The notes under the pieces: model-generated
What the model saw: the letters and a program-made list of their open reading frames with translations, nothing else
Told to the model about the DNA's origin: nothing
Database searches by the model: none
In this document: piece after piece, positions 47,897 to 56,759 of the stretch
Layout of the letters: each line of letters starts with the position of its first letter
How positions within the stretch are numbered: the first letter of the stretch is position 1
IMG/VR virus record: IMGVR_UViG_3300036846_001134
Coordinates: 1 to 64,000 of that record
Strand: one strand, 5' to 3'
Length of the DNA: 64,000 bases
DNA from: a virus
Position numbers and translations under genes: made by a program

Positions 47897-49807
47897 TTAC
47901 CTCTTCCCGTCCGCTTGCAGGTCGGCGCGCAGCTCGCCCAACCGCCAGCCCACGCCAATGTCGTCGCTCTCGATCCGCACCGAGAGCTGCCGCGCCCGCA
48001 CCCGAATCCAGGCCTGCTGGGTCACCGGCGTCACAGTGAAGCGCGCGGCCACTTCCTTGTTGCCCAATGCCGCATTGCGCTTCAGGACGCTGACGCCCAC
48101 CGTCTGCGTGGACGAGCTTCCGCGAAACTGCACGTCGGGAATCATGCGCCCCAGAAACAAAAAGTGATCGCCGCCGTTCTGGTCGAGATCGCTCGACTCC
48201 ACCCAGGCCGGCAGGGCCGCGCCGTCGTTGTCGGTCCCGAGCTCGTGGTAGTAAAGCAGCTTGCTGGTGGTGCTCGCCGCAATCGGGTAGGCCGAGCGGC
48301 CCATATCCAGCCAGGCGGTGCGTTCCAGGTTGCCGATGGACCAGTTCTGATCCACGTAGTTATAAATCACGTACTTGTCGATCTCGTCCGACGACGACGA
48401 GGGATAGAACCAGATGACCTCGCTGAATGCGTGATTATGGCCCACGCAGATCTTATACTGCTGGGTGTAGTTGAGGTCGCTAAAAACATAGTCCTTCACC
48501 GCGCATGGCAGCTCCTGGACCTGGCCCGTATAAGCGTAAAAAATGCCCCTGTCCATCCAGAACAGCATGTTGCCCGCATTGACCGCCGCGTTGGGGCCGA
48601 TGATACTCAAGCCCTCGGCCACCACGTCAAAGCCGAAGATATAGGGCGTGCCGATGTATTTCATCGACCACAGACCCAGGTCGGTCCAGATCAGAATCTC
48701 CTGGCGCGTGCGCAGGGAGCTGATAATGTAAGACCCGCAAGACAGGCGCTGGCCGCCGGCCGAGGTGTCGCGGCGCGGCTCCCACTCGTAGGCATCTTCC
48801 TCGTTCGACCAGCGGACCAGCAATGGGTCCGGCTCGGTCGCCCCAATGTCGTCGCAGCCAAACGCGATCAGGTGGCGGTCATTGGGCGAGACCAAAATCT
48901 GCGCCGCGAAATTGGGCACCAGGTGGGGCGTGAAAGTAATGCTGCCTATGGTGATCGCCTGGTTGAGCGGCACGGCGGGGCTGCCCACTGTGGTCGCCTG
49001 GTGCCAGTAGTAGATCGGGCCGTGGCGGATGTTGGCCACCAGGTCCTCGCCAAAATTGTCCATGTCCCAGAGGCGCAATTGAGATACGTCGAAGCCCACC
49101 GGATATAAGAGACGCGGATCGAAGCTCGCGCCCCAGCCGGTCCATTTAGTGCTTGGGTCCGGCGGAAGGGGGCCGGGAATCAGATTATTGCCGCCGTTCC
49201 AGGGCGGGATGCCCCAGCCGGTGCCGACCACCGCGTTGTCCGGCCCCACCGGGACCTGGAAGGTGGCCGTAACCGCAGGCCCGCCGCCATTGACACCACT
49301 CCCCACCACGCCTGGCGCGGTGACCGTGAAATAGTTCGGATCGACAATCGAGACCACCTGGTATTGCTGATTCAGCTGAGCGGCGGTGATCGCGCCGACC
49401 GGGGTGGTCGCGCCCGAGAACGTCACAAAATCGCCAGGGGTGGTCATGCCGTGGAGGGGGCAATGGACCAGCAGGGTATCGGTGCCGTGAGTCTGGAACG
49501 GATCGGCGCCCATGACAATCACCGCCCGCACCGGCGTGATGTCATAGTAAGTGTTGCCCCAATAGATATAGAGCTTCGCGTTGGTCCCCATTCCCACGTA
49601 GCGGTCAAATTCCACGCTCGACCACTGGTGCAGGCAGCGGCAGCTGCCCTGATAGGTCGCACGCGACACCGCCTCCCAGCCGCCGATCTTCTCCGGGAAG
49701 CCGGCGCGGAAGCGGATTTTGTCGGCGTCGTACCAGCCGCCCGAGTTGGCATACTCAGTCAACTCGCGCACGATCCCCGGCTTGAAGGTCAGCTTCTGAA
49801 GACTCAT
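47897..49807 (-). CDS. Packaged-DNA stabilisation/connector protein (P22 gp10-like), 636 aa
   Basis: ATG 49807 is preferred (MSLQKLTFKPGIVRELTEYA), since this start matches the family. SGGWYDADKIRFRAGFPEKI and the beta-propeller-like Trp/Asp-rich repeats are typical of the gp10-type protein that plugs the head-tail channel. It follows the gp4-like adaptor and the tail-fibre genes in the same operon. Confidence 0.75.
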   Translation of the reverse strand: MSLQKLTFKPGIVRELTEYANSGGWYDADKIRFRAGFPEKIGGWEAVSRATYQGSCRCLHQWSSVEFDRYVGMGTNAKLYIYWGNTYYDITPVRAVIVMGADPFQTHGTDTLLVHCPLHGMTTPGDFVTFSGATTPVGAITAAQLNQQYQVVSIVDPNYFTVTAPGVVGSGVNGGGPAVTATFQVPVGPDNAVVGTGWGIPPWNGGNNLIPGPLPPDPSTKWTGWGASFDPRLLYPVGFDVSQLRLWDMDNFGEDLVANIRHGPIYYWHQATTVGSPAVPLNQAITIGSITFTPHLVPNFAAQILVSPNDRHLIAFGCDDIGATEPDPLLVRWSNEEDAYEWEPRRDTSAGGQRLSCGSYIISSLRTRQEILIWTDLGLWSMKYIGTPYIFGFDVVAEGLSIIGPNAAVNAGNMLFWMDRGIFYAYTGQVQELPCAVKDYVFSDLNYTQQYKICVGHNHAFSEVIWFYPSSSSDEIDKYVIYNYVDQNWSIGNLERTAWLDMGRSAYPIAASTTSKLLYYHELGTDNDGAALPAWVESSDLDQNGGDHFLFLGRMIPDVQFRGSSSTQTVGVSVLKRNAALGNKEVAARFTVTPVTQQAWIRVRARQLSVRIESDDIGVGWRLGELRADLQADGKR

Positions 49808-50154
49808 TTGGGCACGTTGACGTTGGCTAACTGCTCTAGGATCGGCTCCAGCCACTTACGGTCAGTCGCCGTGAAAAACTGCGGCCAGTCATCGATGCAT
49901 TTTTGGATGCGCGTCGTCTCAGCCTCAGAGAAGTCGAACCCCTTGACCGGCAGAGTTTTCGCCTGGTTCCAGGAAGGGATCTCAACCCCGTTCTGTGAGG
50001 CGATGCGGTATTCGATGGCCTCCTTCTCTTCGTCAGTCAATTCCAGCCGGTCCTGCATCTTCCAGAACATCCGCATCTCGGCGACATTGGCGCGCTGCGC
50101 GCCCAACAGGGCAATCAGGTTCAGGCGTTGCTGGTGATCTAAAAACAGAGTCAT
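49804..50154 (-). CDS. Unknown small virion-operon protein, 116 aa
   Basis: Helical (LDHQQRLNLIALLGAQRANV, LTDEEKEAIEYRIASQNGVE), ending in a Trp-containing stretch. Overlaps the gp10-like gene by four bases (ATGA). Not recognised. Confidence 0.6.
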   Translation of the reverse strand: MTLFLDHQQRLNLIALLGAQRANVAEMRMFWKMQDRLELTDEEKEAIEYRIASQNGVEIPSWNQAKTLPVKGFDFSEAETTRIQKCIDDWPQFFTATDRKWLEPILEQLANVNVPK

Positions 50155-50162
50155 AGGTCTCC

Positions 50163-50450
50163 TTACATCAACTTATTGACGACAGCCTCAACACTGCCTT
50201 GCAGCGCCGCATCGGTAATTTCCGCACCATCAGCCTGCACCGCAGAATCCATCACCACGGGCGGCTGGATTTGCATGGCGGCCTGATCGGGCTGCTGTAA
50301 TGTGCTCGTCGCCCAGCGCAGGCGCGTGTTGTGCGCGGCGGTGCCCGTCGGCTCGCCGATGATACTGTCCGCATACTTGAGGGCGGCCACCTTGACCCTG
50401 CCCCGGAATTCCATATCCGTCATCAGCGCCGCGCTTTCTGTGTAAGTCAT
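50163..50450 (-). CDS. Unknown small virion-operon protein, 95 aa
   Basis: MTYTESAALMTDMEFRGRVK is a start shared by small phage proteins near tail genes. Helical with an acidic C-terminus. Function unknown. Confidence 0.6.
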   Translation of the reverse strand: MTYTESAALMTDMEFRGRVKVAALKYADSIIGEPTGTAAHNTRLRWATSTLQQPDQAAMQIQPPVVMDSAVQADGAEITDAALQGSVEAVVNKLM

Positions 50451-50463
50451 AATTCGCTTCCTT

Positions 50464-53400
50464 CTAACTTGCGTTGAGAGTTACAGTCTTGACCGTGCCG
50501 TTGGAGTATTTCAGGTAGATGAACATGACATTGGTGCTGGTGTTAATGTCAAAACTAATGGTTTGGTTGGGCTGGCCAGCCGGGATGGTCTGATTCTCCA
50601 TCATCGTCAGATAGACGGTTGAGTCATCAGCCGACAGCATTGAATGGCCAGAAGTAGTGTTAAAGATAGAGAACTTGCCCGAGCCGACGACCCCGCCTGG
50701 GTTAATCCCCAGCTTCCATCTTCTGACAGAGTCCCAGACGATCAGTCCGGTGTCCTGCGTCCCGTTGGCGTTCTGTATATAGGCTTCGGTGTACCCCGAA
50801 ATCGCATAAACATGGAGCAGGCCGGAAGGGCTTACCGTTCCGAGGCCCATGTAACCGTTCGACTGGATGATGGTGACAAGGTTGGCTGCGAAGGCCCCGG
50901 CGTCAGTGAGCCCCTGAAAGATCCAGCCGCCGCCAGTTATATTTTGTCCGCCATCGTAGACTAGCCTTCCTCGTTGATGAGTAGCCACTCCGCTCGGGCT
51001 ATAAAAGCCTAAACCGGGCTGCGTTTGGCTAAGCTCCAAAATCGTCTGCGGGCTTGCCGTGCCTATGCCGACTAGGCCCGACGAATTAATCCTCATCACC
51101 TCAGTCCACGCGGCAGCGTTCTGGCGCATCCCGAAAGCGAGATCGCTGGCCGCGCCGACCAGGGAGGCGATCTTCCAGCCGTACCCCGTTCCACCCGCGT
51201 ACGCGAACTCCAGTCCACCGACCCCCGCCAAAGCGCCAATGGCCGCGCCCGCAATTTGCACCACCCCCGGATTCGTCGCCGCGCCAGAACCGCCGGTAGT
51301 AGCGCCTGCCTGCAAGAGGGCTGCGGGTGCTGCCGTCCCGATGCCCACGTTACCGCCCTGTTCACACAGTGTGATATTTCGGAATGAAACACCCTGCTCG
51401 ACGCAGCTTATCGCAAGCCTGCGGTTTCCAGCCGTGGGATCACACTGAAGAGAGAAGAAAGCCTGCAACTGGTTGGAAGCATCCGAACTGGAAATGGAAT
51501 ATGGATAATTTCCTGAGGTAGCCTTCGCGCCTCCAGTAATGATCACGCCATTCAGCGCCCCGATCTGGCCAGACACATCGAGCTTTTGCGCGGGGCTTGT
51601 CGTCCCGATGCCCACGTTACCCCCCGCCGCGTTGAGCATTATGTCCATGCCGACTGGCGCGGCGTCACCGTTGACGGCCTGAATGTAAGCACGGTTTTGC
51701 GCTGAGTCCATGCCCAGAATCAGCCGCCGGTTAGAGTCATTGTTCTGGCCGAGAGTAAGCGTGCCAGCGATGCCCGTATAGGGATAGTTTGTCGCGCTAT
51801 AGACATGCAATGGTCCTGCGGGACTTGCCCCCGTCCCGATGCCCACCAGGCCCGCCGCCGTGACCCGCATCCGTTCGCCCCAGTTACCTGCATTGCAGGT
51901 CCAGAAGGCTATCTCAGAAGCGCTGCCATTGCCAGGGTTAGACACAATCGTGCCTACAGGATTACTACCTGCGGTGTCATACCCCAACAGGATGCCTCGA
52001 TAATTAGTGTGGTCCTGCAAAAATGCGGCATTGGTATAGCAGGTGCCGCCAGGACCATGCTGAGTGCCGACTCCTACCACCTCAAACTGCCGCACGGGGC
52101 TTGCCGTCCCCACGCCCAGCCGGTGATTCGTCGCATCCCAAACGAAGAGCCCCGTATCTGCCGTGAACGCGCCGCTTGACCCGCGAAATTGTACGTCGCC
52201 GGTAGCACCAGCCGCAGTGCCGCCGCCAGCAGGCACCGCCCACGTCGCATCCTCGCGCAGGAAGCGCGTCGTACCGGCCGTCGCGCCAGGGTCGGGAACC
52301 ATGCCCGCCGCGTGAGACGCGCCACTGGCACCCATCAGAACCGTGGTGAACGTGCGATCCGCGCTCAGGTCGCCACCGCCGCTAAAACCGGGGCCGCTGG
52401 CAAGTACCTGGCGAGTGGCCGGCACGGCGCCGATGGAACCCACCGTAACCACCGCCCAGCTTGCATCCTCACGCAGGAAACGCGTGGCGCCGGCACTGGC
52501 GCCAGGGTCGGGCACCATACCCACTGCGTGCGACGCCCCGGAGGCGACAAACATAACCCCGGTGATGGTGCGATCCGCGCTCAGGTCGCCACCGCCCGTC
52601 AGACCGTTGGCCGTCAGGATCTGACGGGTCGGCGGTACGGTGGCGGGAGCGCCCGTGATCTTGCCATAGGCGAGTGCGGTGATCCAGGCCGGATTTGCAT
52701 AGGAACCCGTGGAGTCCACCGCGTTGGTCACCTGTGCGGCGCTGTAATCGCCGGTCACCTGAACCACCGCGCCGGTGCGGCCGAAGACCGTGGTTACATT
52801 GCCCGCGCCGCCGCCCACCGCGACCCACTTTATGCCGAGTGCTTGCGTACTGTCGGCGGTCAGCACAAAGCCATCCGTACCGACCGGCAGGCGGGCCGCC
52901 GGGGCCGGGAGCGCCGCCCCGCGCGTGATCAGATCGCCTTTCGTCGTCGTCGGATCATCCATCCCGCCGCCGCTACCGCCAGGGGGCACCGCCCAGCTCG
53001 CGTCCTCACGCAGGTAGCGTGTGGCGCCCGCAGTCGCGCCAGGATCAGGGACCAGGCCTACTCCGTGCGGCGCGCCGGAGGCGCCCATCAGAACCGCATC
53101 AAGCGTAATGCTGGTTCCAGCAAGGGTTCCGCCACCGACCAGGCCCACGCCCGCAATCACCTGGAAGGTAGTCGGCACCACGCCGAGAGAGCTGGGAGTG
53201 ACCGCGATCCACATCGCGTCCTCGCGCAGGTAGCGCGTGTTTCCCGCCGTCGATCCCGGATCGGGCGCGAGGCCCGCCGCGTGCGTGGCTCCAGACTTGA
53301 CCATCACGGGCGCGGAGAGTGTCACATCCCCCGTGAGCGCACCGCCACCAGTGAGGCCGGGGCCGGCCAGCACCTGGCGCGCCACCGGCACGTAGGAGTT

Positions 53401-54063
53401 AGCCGGCAAAGTCACACTGCCGGTAACCGTCAAGCTGCCGATGGTGGCCGTGCCGGGAATGCTCACGCTGCCGCTGAAGGTCTTATTGCCGGCGAAAGTC
53501 TGCGCGGCCGTGGTGACCACACCGCGCGAGACCGGCCCCGCGTCGGGGACGTTGATCGTGGCCGCGTTGCCGAAGATCACCGGCGAGCCCACGATGTTCA
53601 CGTCGTTGCCCGAGCCTCCCGCCGCAAGCGAGATGAAGTTCGGGTTCATGTTGAACGTGCTCGGGTAGGCGGGAATCCACTTGGTGCCGTCCCACTCCAG
53701 GAACATGCCGGGCTGGCCGCCAAGCGAGGAAAGCTGCAAGGGCGAGATGATTACCGAAGGCGATGGCGGGAAAGAGACCCGCACCTGTCCCAGGGTCGCC
53801 GTGACCACGTTGGGAATGATCCAGTACTCCAACTGGACCGCGCCGTTTTCCAGCTCGTACTTGGCGGTGTAGTAGCTGCCCAGCGGCTGCGCGTAGGCGT
53901 TAGCCTGAAGCGAAACACTTAGCTGGCCGGCGACGATATCGGTCTCCACCTGACCGCCGACGAACGAGACACCACTTACAGTGAACGGCTGCCAGCTAAT
54001 CACCAGCCGGCCGTTGGCCAGGCTGCCATCTGCGTAATAAACCGTGTCCTGAATCGTCGTCAT
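50464..54063 (-). CDS. Tail fibre protein, 1199 aa
   Basis: N-terminal virion-attachment part (TTIQDTVYYADGSLANGRLV, beta-rich), then repeated modules with HAxGMVPDPGAxAGxTRFLRE (residues about 230-620), then many NVGIGTxSPxxKLDV-type trimer-forming repeats to the end. Such GIGT repeats are typical of long trimeric fibres. Likely receptor-binding. It lies in the same operon as the second fibre gene. Confidence 0.8.
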   Translation of the reverse strand: MTTIQDTVYYADGSLANGRLVISWQPFTVSGVSFVGGQVETDIVAGQLSVSLQANAYAQPLGSYYTAKYELENGAVQLEYWIIPNVVTATLGQVRVSFPPSPSVIISPLQLSSLGGQPGMFLEWDGTKWIPAYPSTFNMNPNFISLAAGGSGNDVNIVGSPVIFGNAATINVPDAGPVSRGVVTTAAQTFAGNKTFSGSVSIPGTATIGSLTVTGSVTLPANSYVPVARQVLAGPGLTGGGALTGDVTLSAPVMVKSGATHAAGLAPDPGSTAGNTRYLREDAMWIAVTPSSLGVVPTTFQVIAGVGLVGGGTLAGTSITLDAVLMGASGAPHGVGLVPDPGATAGATRYLREDASWAVPPGGSGGGMDDPTTTKGDLITRGAALPAPAARLPVGTDGFVLTADSTQALGIKWVAVGGGAGNVTTVFGRTGAVVQVTGDYSAAQVTNAVDSTGSYANPAWITALAYGKITGAPATVPPTRQILTANGLTGGGDLSADRTITGVMFVASGASHAVGMVPDPGASAGATRFLREDASWAVVTVGSIGAVPATRQVLASGPGFSGGGDLSADRTFTTVLMGASGASHAAGMVPDPGATAGTTRFLREDATWAVPAGGGTAAGATGDVQFRGSSGAFTADTGLFVWDATNHRLGVGTASPVRQFEVVGVGTQHGPGGTCYTNAAFLQDHTNYRGILLGYDTAGSNPVGTIVSNPGNGSASEIAFWTCNAGNWGERMRVTAAGLVGIGTGASPAGPLHVYSATNYPYTGIAGTLTLGQNNDSNRRLILGMDSAQNRAYIQAVNGDAAPVGMDIMLNAAGGNVGIGTTSPAQKLDVSGQIGALNGVIITGGAKATSGNYPYSISSSDASNQLQAFFSLQCDPTAGNRRLAISCVEQGVSFRNITLCEQGGNVGIGTAAPAALLQAGATTGGSGAATNPGVVQIAGAAIGALAGVGGLEFAYAGGTGYGWKIASLVGAASDLAFGMRQNAAAWTEVMRINSSGLVGIGTASPQTILELSQTQPGLGFYSPSGVATHQRGRLVYDGGQNITGGGWIFQGLTDAGAFAANLVTIIQSNGYMGLGTVSPSGLLHVYAISGYTEAYIQNANGTQDTGLIVWDSVRRWKLGINPGGVVGSGKFSIFNTTSGHSMLSADDSTVYLTMMENQTIPAGQPNQTISFDINTSTNVMFIYLKYSNGTVKTVTLNAS

Positions 54064-54066
54064 GGG

Positions 54067-55509
54067 TCACTGGACGATAATGCCGTGCCAGACAGTGAGT
54101 GGACCGCTCGGCGAGGAGACCTGCCCGCTAAAGCCGTTGTGCGCAATGTGGCTACTGTCATAAGCGGCGAAATTGCCGCAAAGGATTGTGCCCTGCGAAG
54201 TGATATTGCCTGGTGTTGTGATACTTGCCGGACTGAACGCCCCGCTCACACTAAGGGAGCCACCCACGGTAGCGCCGCCAGCAAGCGTCAGACTGCCTAC
54301 TGGATCAAGGCTCGCCATAATCTGGGCTGCTGAATTTTGCCACTGTTGCAGATCGCCGGTCTGGCCGACGGCTCCGCGTAGAATCAGAATCGGCGCGCTC
54401 ACCGCCATCGGCGATCCCGCATTGGCCACATTGAGAACGCCCCCGAAATCGACGGCCAGGCCAATCGCAGTATGTCCGGTATTGCGAAAGCCAAGCAGGT
54501 GGGTCCAGCCAACCGAGTTGTCATCGAACTGCGTGCCGATAAAGAGATTGCCTCCCACATTACTACCCGATTCCGCAGCATTAGTGACACCAAAACTCGC
54601 GCGAAGCAGGCCAGCAGTCGCGCAAACCACCCGCTTGGCGGTCCCGCTCGGGCCGTCGAACCAAGCCTCTGGCGCCAGGCCGCCGCCGACGTGGAGGGGA
54701 TGCGCCGGCGTCACACCGATTCCCAGGCCTTGCCCCGGCCCCCAGTGGAAGGTTGTATCCTGCGCCAGGTTGCCGGACCCGTCCGCAAAGAAAACCCGAT
54801 TGGCAACGGCCGAAACAATCGGCGCACCAATGCCGATAGAGGTATTGATCGTGGCCCACACTGGGCCGGCCGCAGTTGCCTCCAGGAACTGACCGACGGC
54901 GCCATTCGCCAGGCGCGCCACCCCGCCGGCCGCCGAGCGGTAATACATGTCGTATGGCGCGTCGCTGCCCAGGTTCAGAGCCAACGAGGGCGAGATGGTC
55001 ACTCCGTTTGCGAAAGCCGCCGCGCCAGAAAAGGTCTGCGAGCCCTGCACTATAAGCGAAGTAATCACCAGCAAGGTGTCAGTTTGTAAGTCGCTGGTGA
55101 AACCCTTGACTACCGCGCCCGCGCCTCCCCCATCGGCGTAGACAATCGCGGAATGCCCAGCCTGAAGAGTGAATGACCCGCCGCTCCCCTGCTGAATCAC
55201 CAGGCTGAATCCACCCGTTGTGTGGTTGCGGATGTAGTAAATTTTTTGCGCCGTGTTGGGCGTGATGTTGATGGTGGCATCGGCGCTCAAGGCGCCGGTA
55301 AATTCAATGACCTTGTTGCGGCCGGTGCTCGGCACGCCCTGGCTGGTGGCGAGTGAGTAGCTGCTGGACGACAGCGCAATGATAAGATTGCCGTCGGTTG
55401 CCATGTCCAGAAAGTCATAGCTGCTGTTGGCCGTGACTCCCCAGGTGCCGGCCTGCTCGCCGGTGGCGGGTTTCTCCAGTCCAAGATTATTCGTATAAGT
55501 GGACGGCAT
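54067..55509 (-). CDS. Second tail fibre protein, 480 aa
   Basis: ATG 55509 (MPSTYTNNLGLEKPATGEQA) has GGGGAGAC upstream. The start with EKPATGEQAGTWG is a phage fibre N-terminal module that recurs in many phages; the rest is beta-helix-like with GIGVTPAHPLHVGGG. It ends four bases from the large fibre gene and may form a branched fibre with it. Confidence 0.75.
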   Translation of the reverse strand: MPSTYTNNLGLEKPATGEQAGTWGVTANSSYDFLDMATDGNLIIALSSSSYSLATSQGVPSTGRNKVIEFTGALSADATINITPNTAQKIYYIRNHTTGGFSLVIQQGSGGSFTLQAGHSAIVYADGGGAGAVVKGFTSDLQTDTLLVITSLIVQGSQTFSGAAAFANGVTISPSLALNLGSDAPYDMYYRSAAGGVARLANGAVGQFLEATAAGPVWATINTSIGIGAPIVSAVANRVFFADGSGNLAQDTTFHWGPGQGLGIGVTPAHPLHVGGGLAPEAWFDGPSGTAKRVVCATAGLLRASFGVTNAAESGSNVGGNLFIGTQFDDNSVGWTHLLGFRNTGHTAIGLAVDFGGVLNVANAGSPMAVSAPILILRGAVGQTGDLQQWQNSAAQIMASLDPVGSLTLAGGATVGGSLSVSGAFSPASITTPGNITSQGTILCGNFAAYDSSHIAHNGFSGQVSSPSGPLTVWHGIIVQ

Positions 55510-55510
55510 G

Positions 55511-55708
55511 TTATTCGGTCTCCCCAAACCGCCAGAGCGGCGGCTCCGACCGCCAGGTCCCGCGCGGCACCGATTTCACACTCCAGCGCGCGGAAGGCGG
55601 ACGCTGCTCGTGCCACAGGTTGGCCACCATGACCTGACCAACCGCGCCCAGCAAGGCGGGCGTGTAAGCCTGCGCGACGACGGTGATCTTTGCATTCGGG
55701 TCGGTCAT
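55511..55708 (-). CDS. Small unknown protein, 65 aa
   Basis: Begins MTDPNAKITVVAQAYTPALL; the C-terminus is basic and Trp-rich. Overlaps the upstream gene by four bases and ends just ahead of the fibre start. Possible fibre-chaperone or adaptor; no evidence beyond position. Confidence 0.5.
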   Translation of the reverse strand: MTDPNAKITVVAQAYTPALLGAVGQVMVANLWHEQRPPSARWSVKSVPRGTWRSEPPLWRFGETE

Positions 55709-56130
55709 GAGAATCGAATCAGCGCCGTGTTCACTCCAGCCGGCGGGAACAGAACGTGGAAATCTCCCAGGTTGCTCACCTGGTCGCTGCCGAAATTAAT
55801 CACCGCCACCGCGCGCTGCTGCTTGGTCTGGTTGTAGAGCAGGGCGCCATACGCGGTAATCTGCGAGTTGGACCAGATGGGATCGTTGAAGGTGACGAAC
55901 GCGACCCGCGCGCCCGGATCGAGCAGCACCTGCGGGCCAGTCAGGATCTTACCGCCCGCCACGTAACCGGCCGCCACGGCCTCGCCGTCGGGCACGTAGA
56001 TAATCGTGTTCGGGCCGATTGTCGCCGCCGAGGTGTAGAGCGCGAGCTTGAACTGATCGTTCATGAAATCGTGAATTGCGAGCAGGGTTTCCTGCTTGAA
56101 GCTGGAGCACAAAACCGAGGTGGAGATCAT
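55705..56130 (-). CDS. Beta-rich virion protein, 141 aa
   Basis: KLALYTSAATIGPNTIIYVP and VLLDPGARVAFVTFNDPIW are of the type seen in tail-needle or tail-accessory proteins. Overlaps both neighbours. Probable short-tail component by position. Confidence 0.6.
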   Translation of the reverse strand: MISTSVLCSSFKQETLLAIHDFMNDQFKLALYTSAATIGPNTIIYVPDGEAVAAGYVAGGKILTGPQVLLDPGARVAFVTFNDPIWSNSQITAYGALLYNQTKQQRAVAVINFGSDQVSNLGDFHVLFPPAGVNTALIRFS

Positions 56131-56759
56131 ACCTTCACCCTTATATCTGGCTCGGTGTAGGTATCCTTCTTGGCGCGGCCCTTGGCATACTGCTGATCCA
56201 TCGCCAGGTCTTTCTCGAACGCGCTGTTATAGCGCTGGTACAAGTTGTCCTCGGTTTTCATGTAAGTGCAGGCTTCGACCAGCGCGCCCGTGACCAGCGC
56301 GTGGGCGAAGTGATCACCCATCCAGCTAACACCAGTGACGATGATGGACGGCGGCTGAAAGTAGTAAGCCATATCGAGCGTACAATCGTTTTCCGGCACC
56401 GGCCCGAACAGCATGGCGCTCTCGTTGATCATGGCGTAGAAGCGCGGCATGCCAAGCTCTGACAACGGGTAGCACTCACGAATGAACTCGGGGTCCTTGG
56501 GAAGCAGGAGCTCCCTCTCCAAGGTGACCAGGTCGGTGACGCGCATCGAATCCGGCGACAGGAAGTCGCCCGGCATGGCCAGCTGATCGGTACCGAGCGG
56601 CAGCGAGCCGGTGGCTTCCTTCCTGAAGTTCGGCAGCCTCACGCGCAGGAGGACGCGGCTCTCCGCCAGCTGAATGAACAGGTCCACATTGTCCACGAAG
56701 CTGGCCTCGAAGTTCTCGCTGTACTCCTGAATGGCGGCCCGCAGCTCGACGTAGTTCAT
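56127..56759 (-). CDS. Head-tail adaptor (P22 gp4-like), 210 aa
   Basis: MNYVELRAAIQEYSENFEAS and FIQLAESRVLLRVRLPNFRK match phage adaptor proteins that dock under the portal; MAYYFQPPSIIVTGVSWMGD and a helical tail complete it. Ordered before the fibres and the gp10-like protein on the same strand, as in P22-type clusters. Confidence 0.75.
   Translation of the reverse strand: MNYVELRAAIQEYSENFEASFVDNVDLFIQLAESRVLLRVRLPNFRKEATGSLPLGTDQLAMPGDFLSPDSMRVTDLVTLERELLLPKDPEFIRECYPLSELGMPRFYAMINESAMLFGPVPENDCTLDMAYYFQPPSIIVTGVSWMGDHFAHALVTGALVEACTYMKTEDNLYQRYNSAFEKDLAMDQQYAKGRAKKDTYTEPDIRVKV

Noticed and set aside
52189-53922. 577-codon plus frame across the tail fibre gene
   Set aside because: Shadow of repeated fibre modules; Arg/Ala/Gly-rich, no start context.
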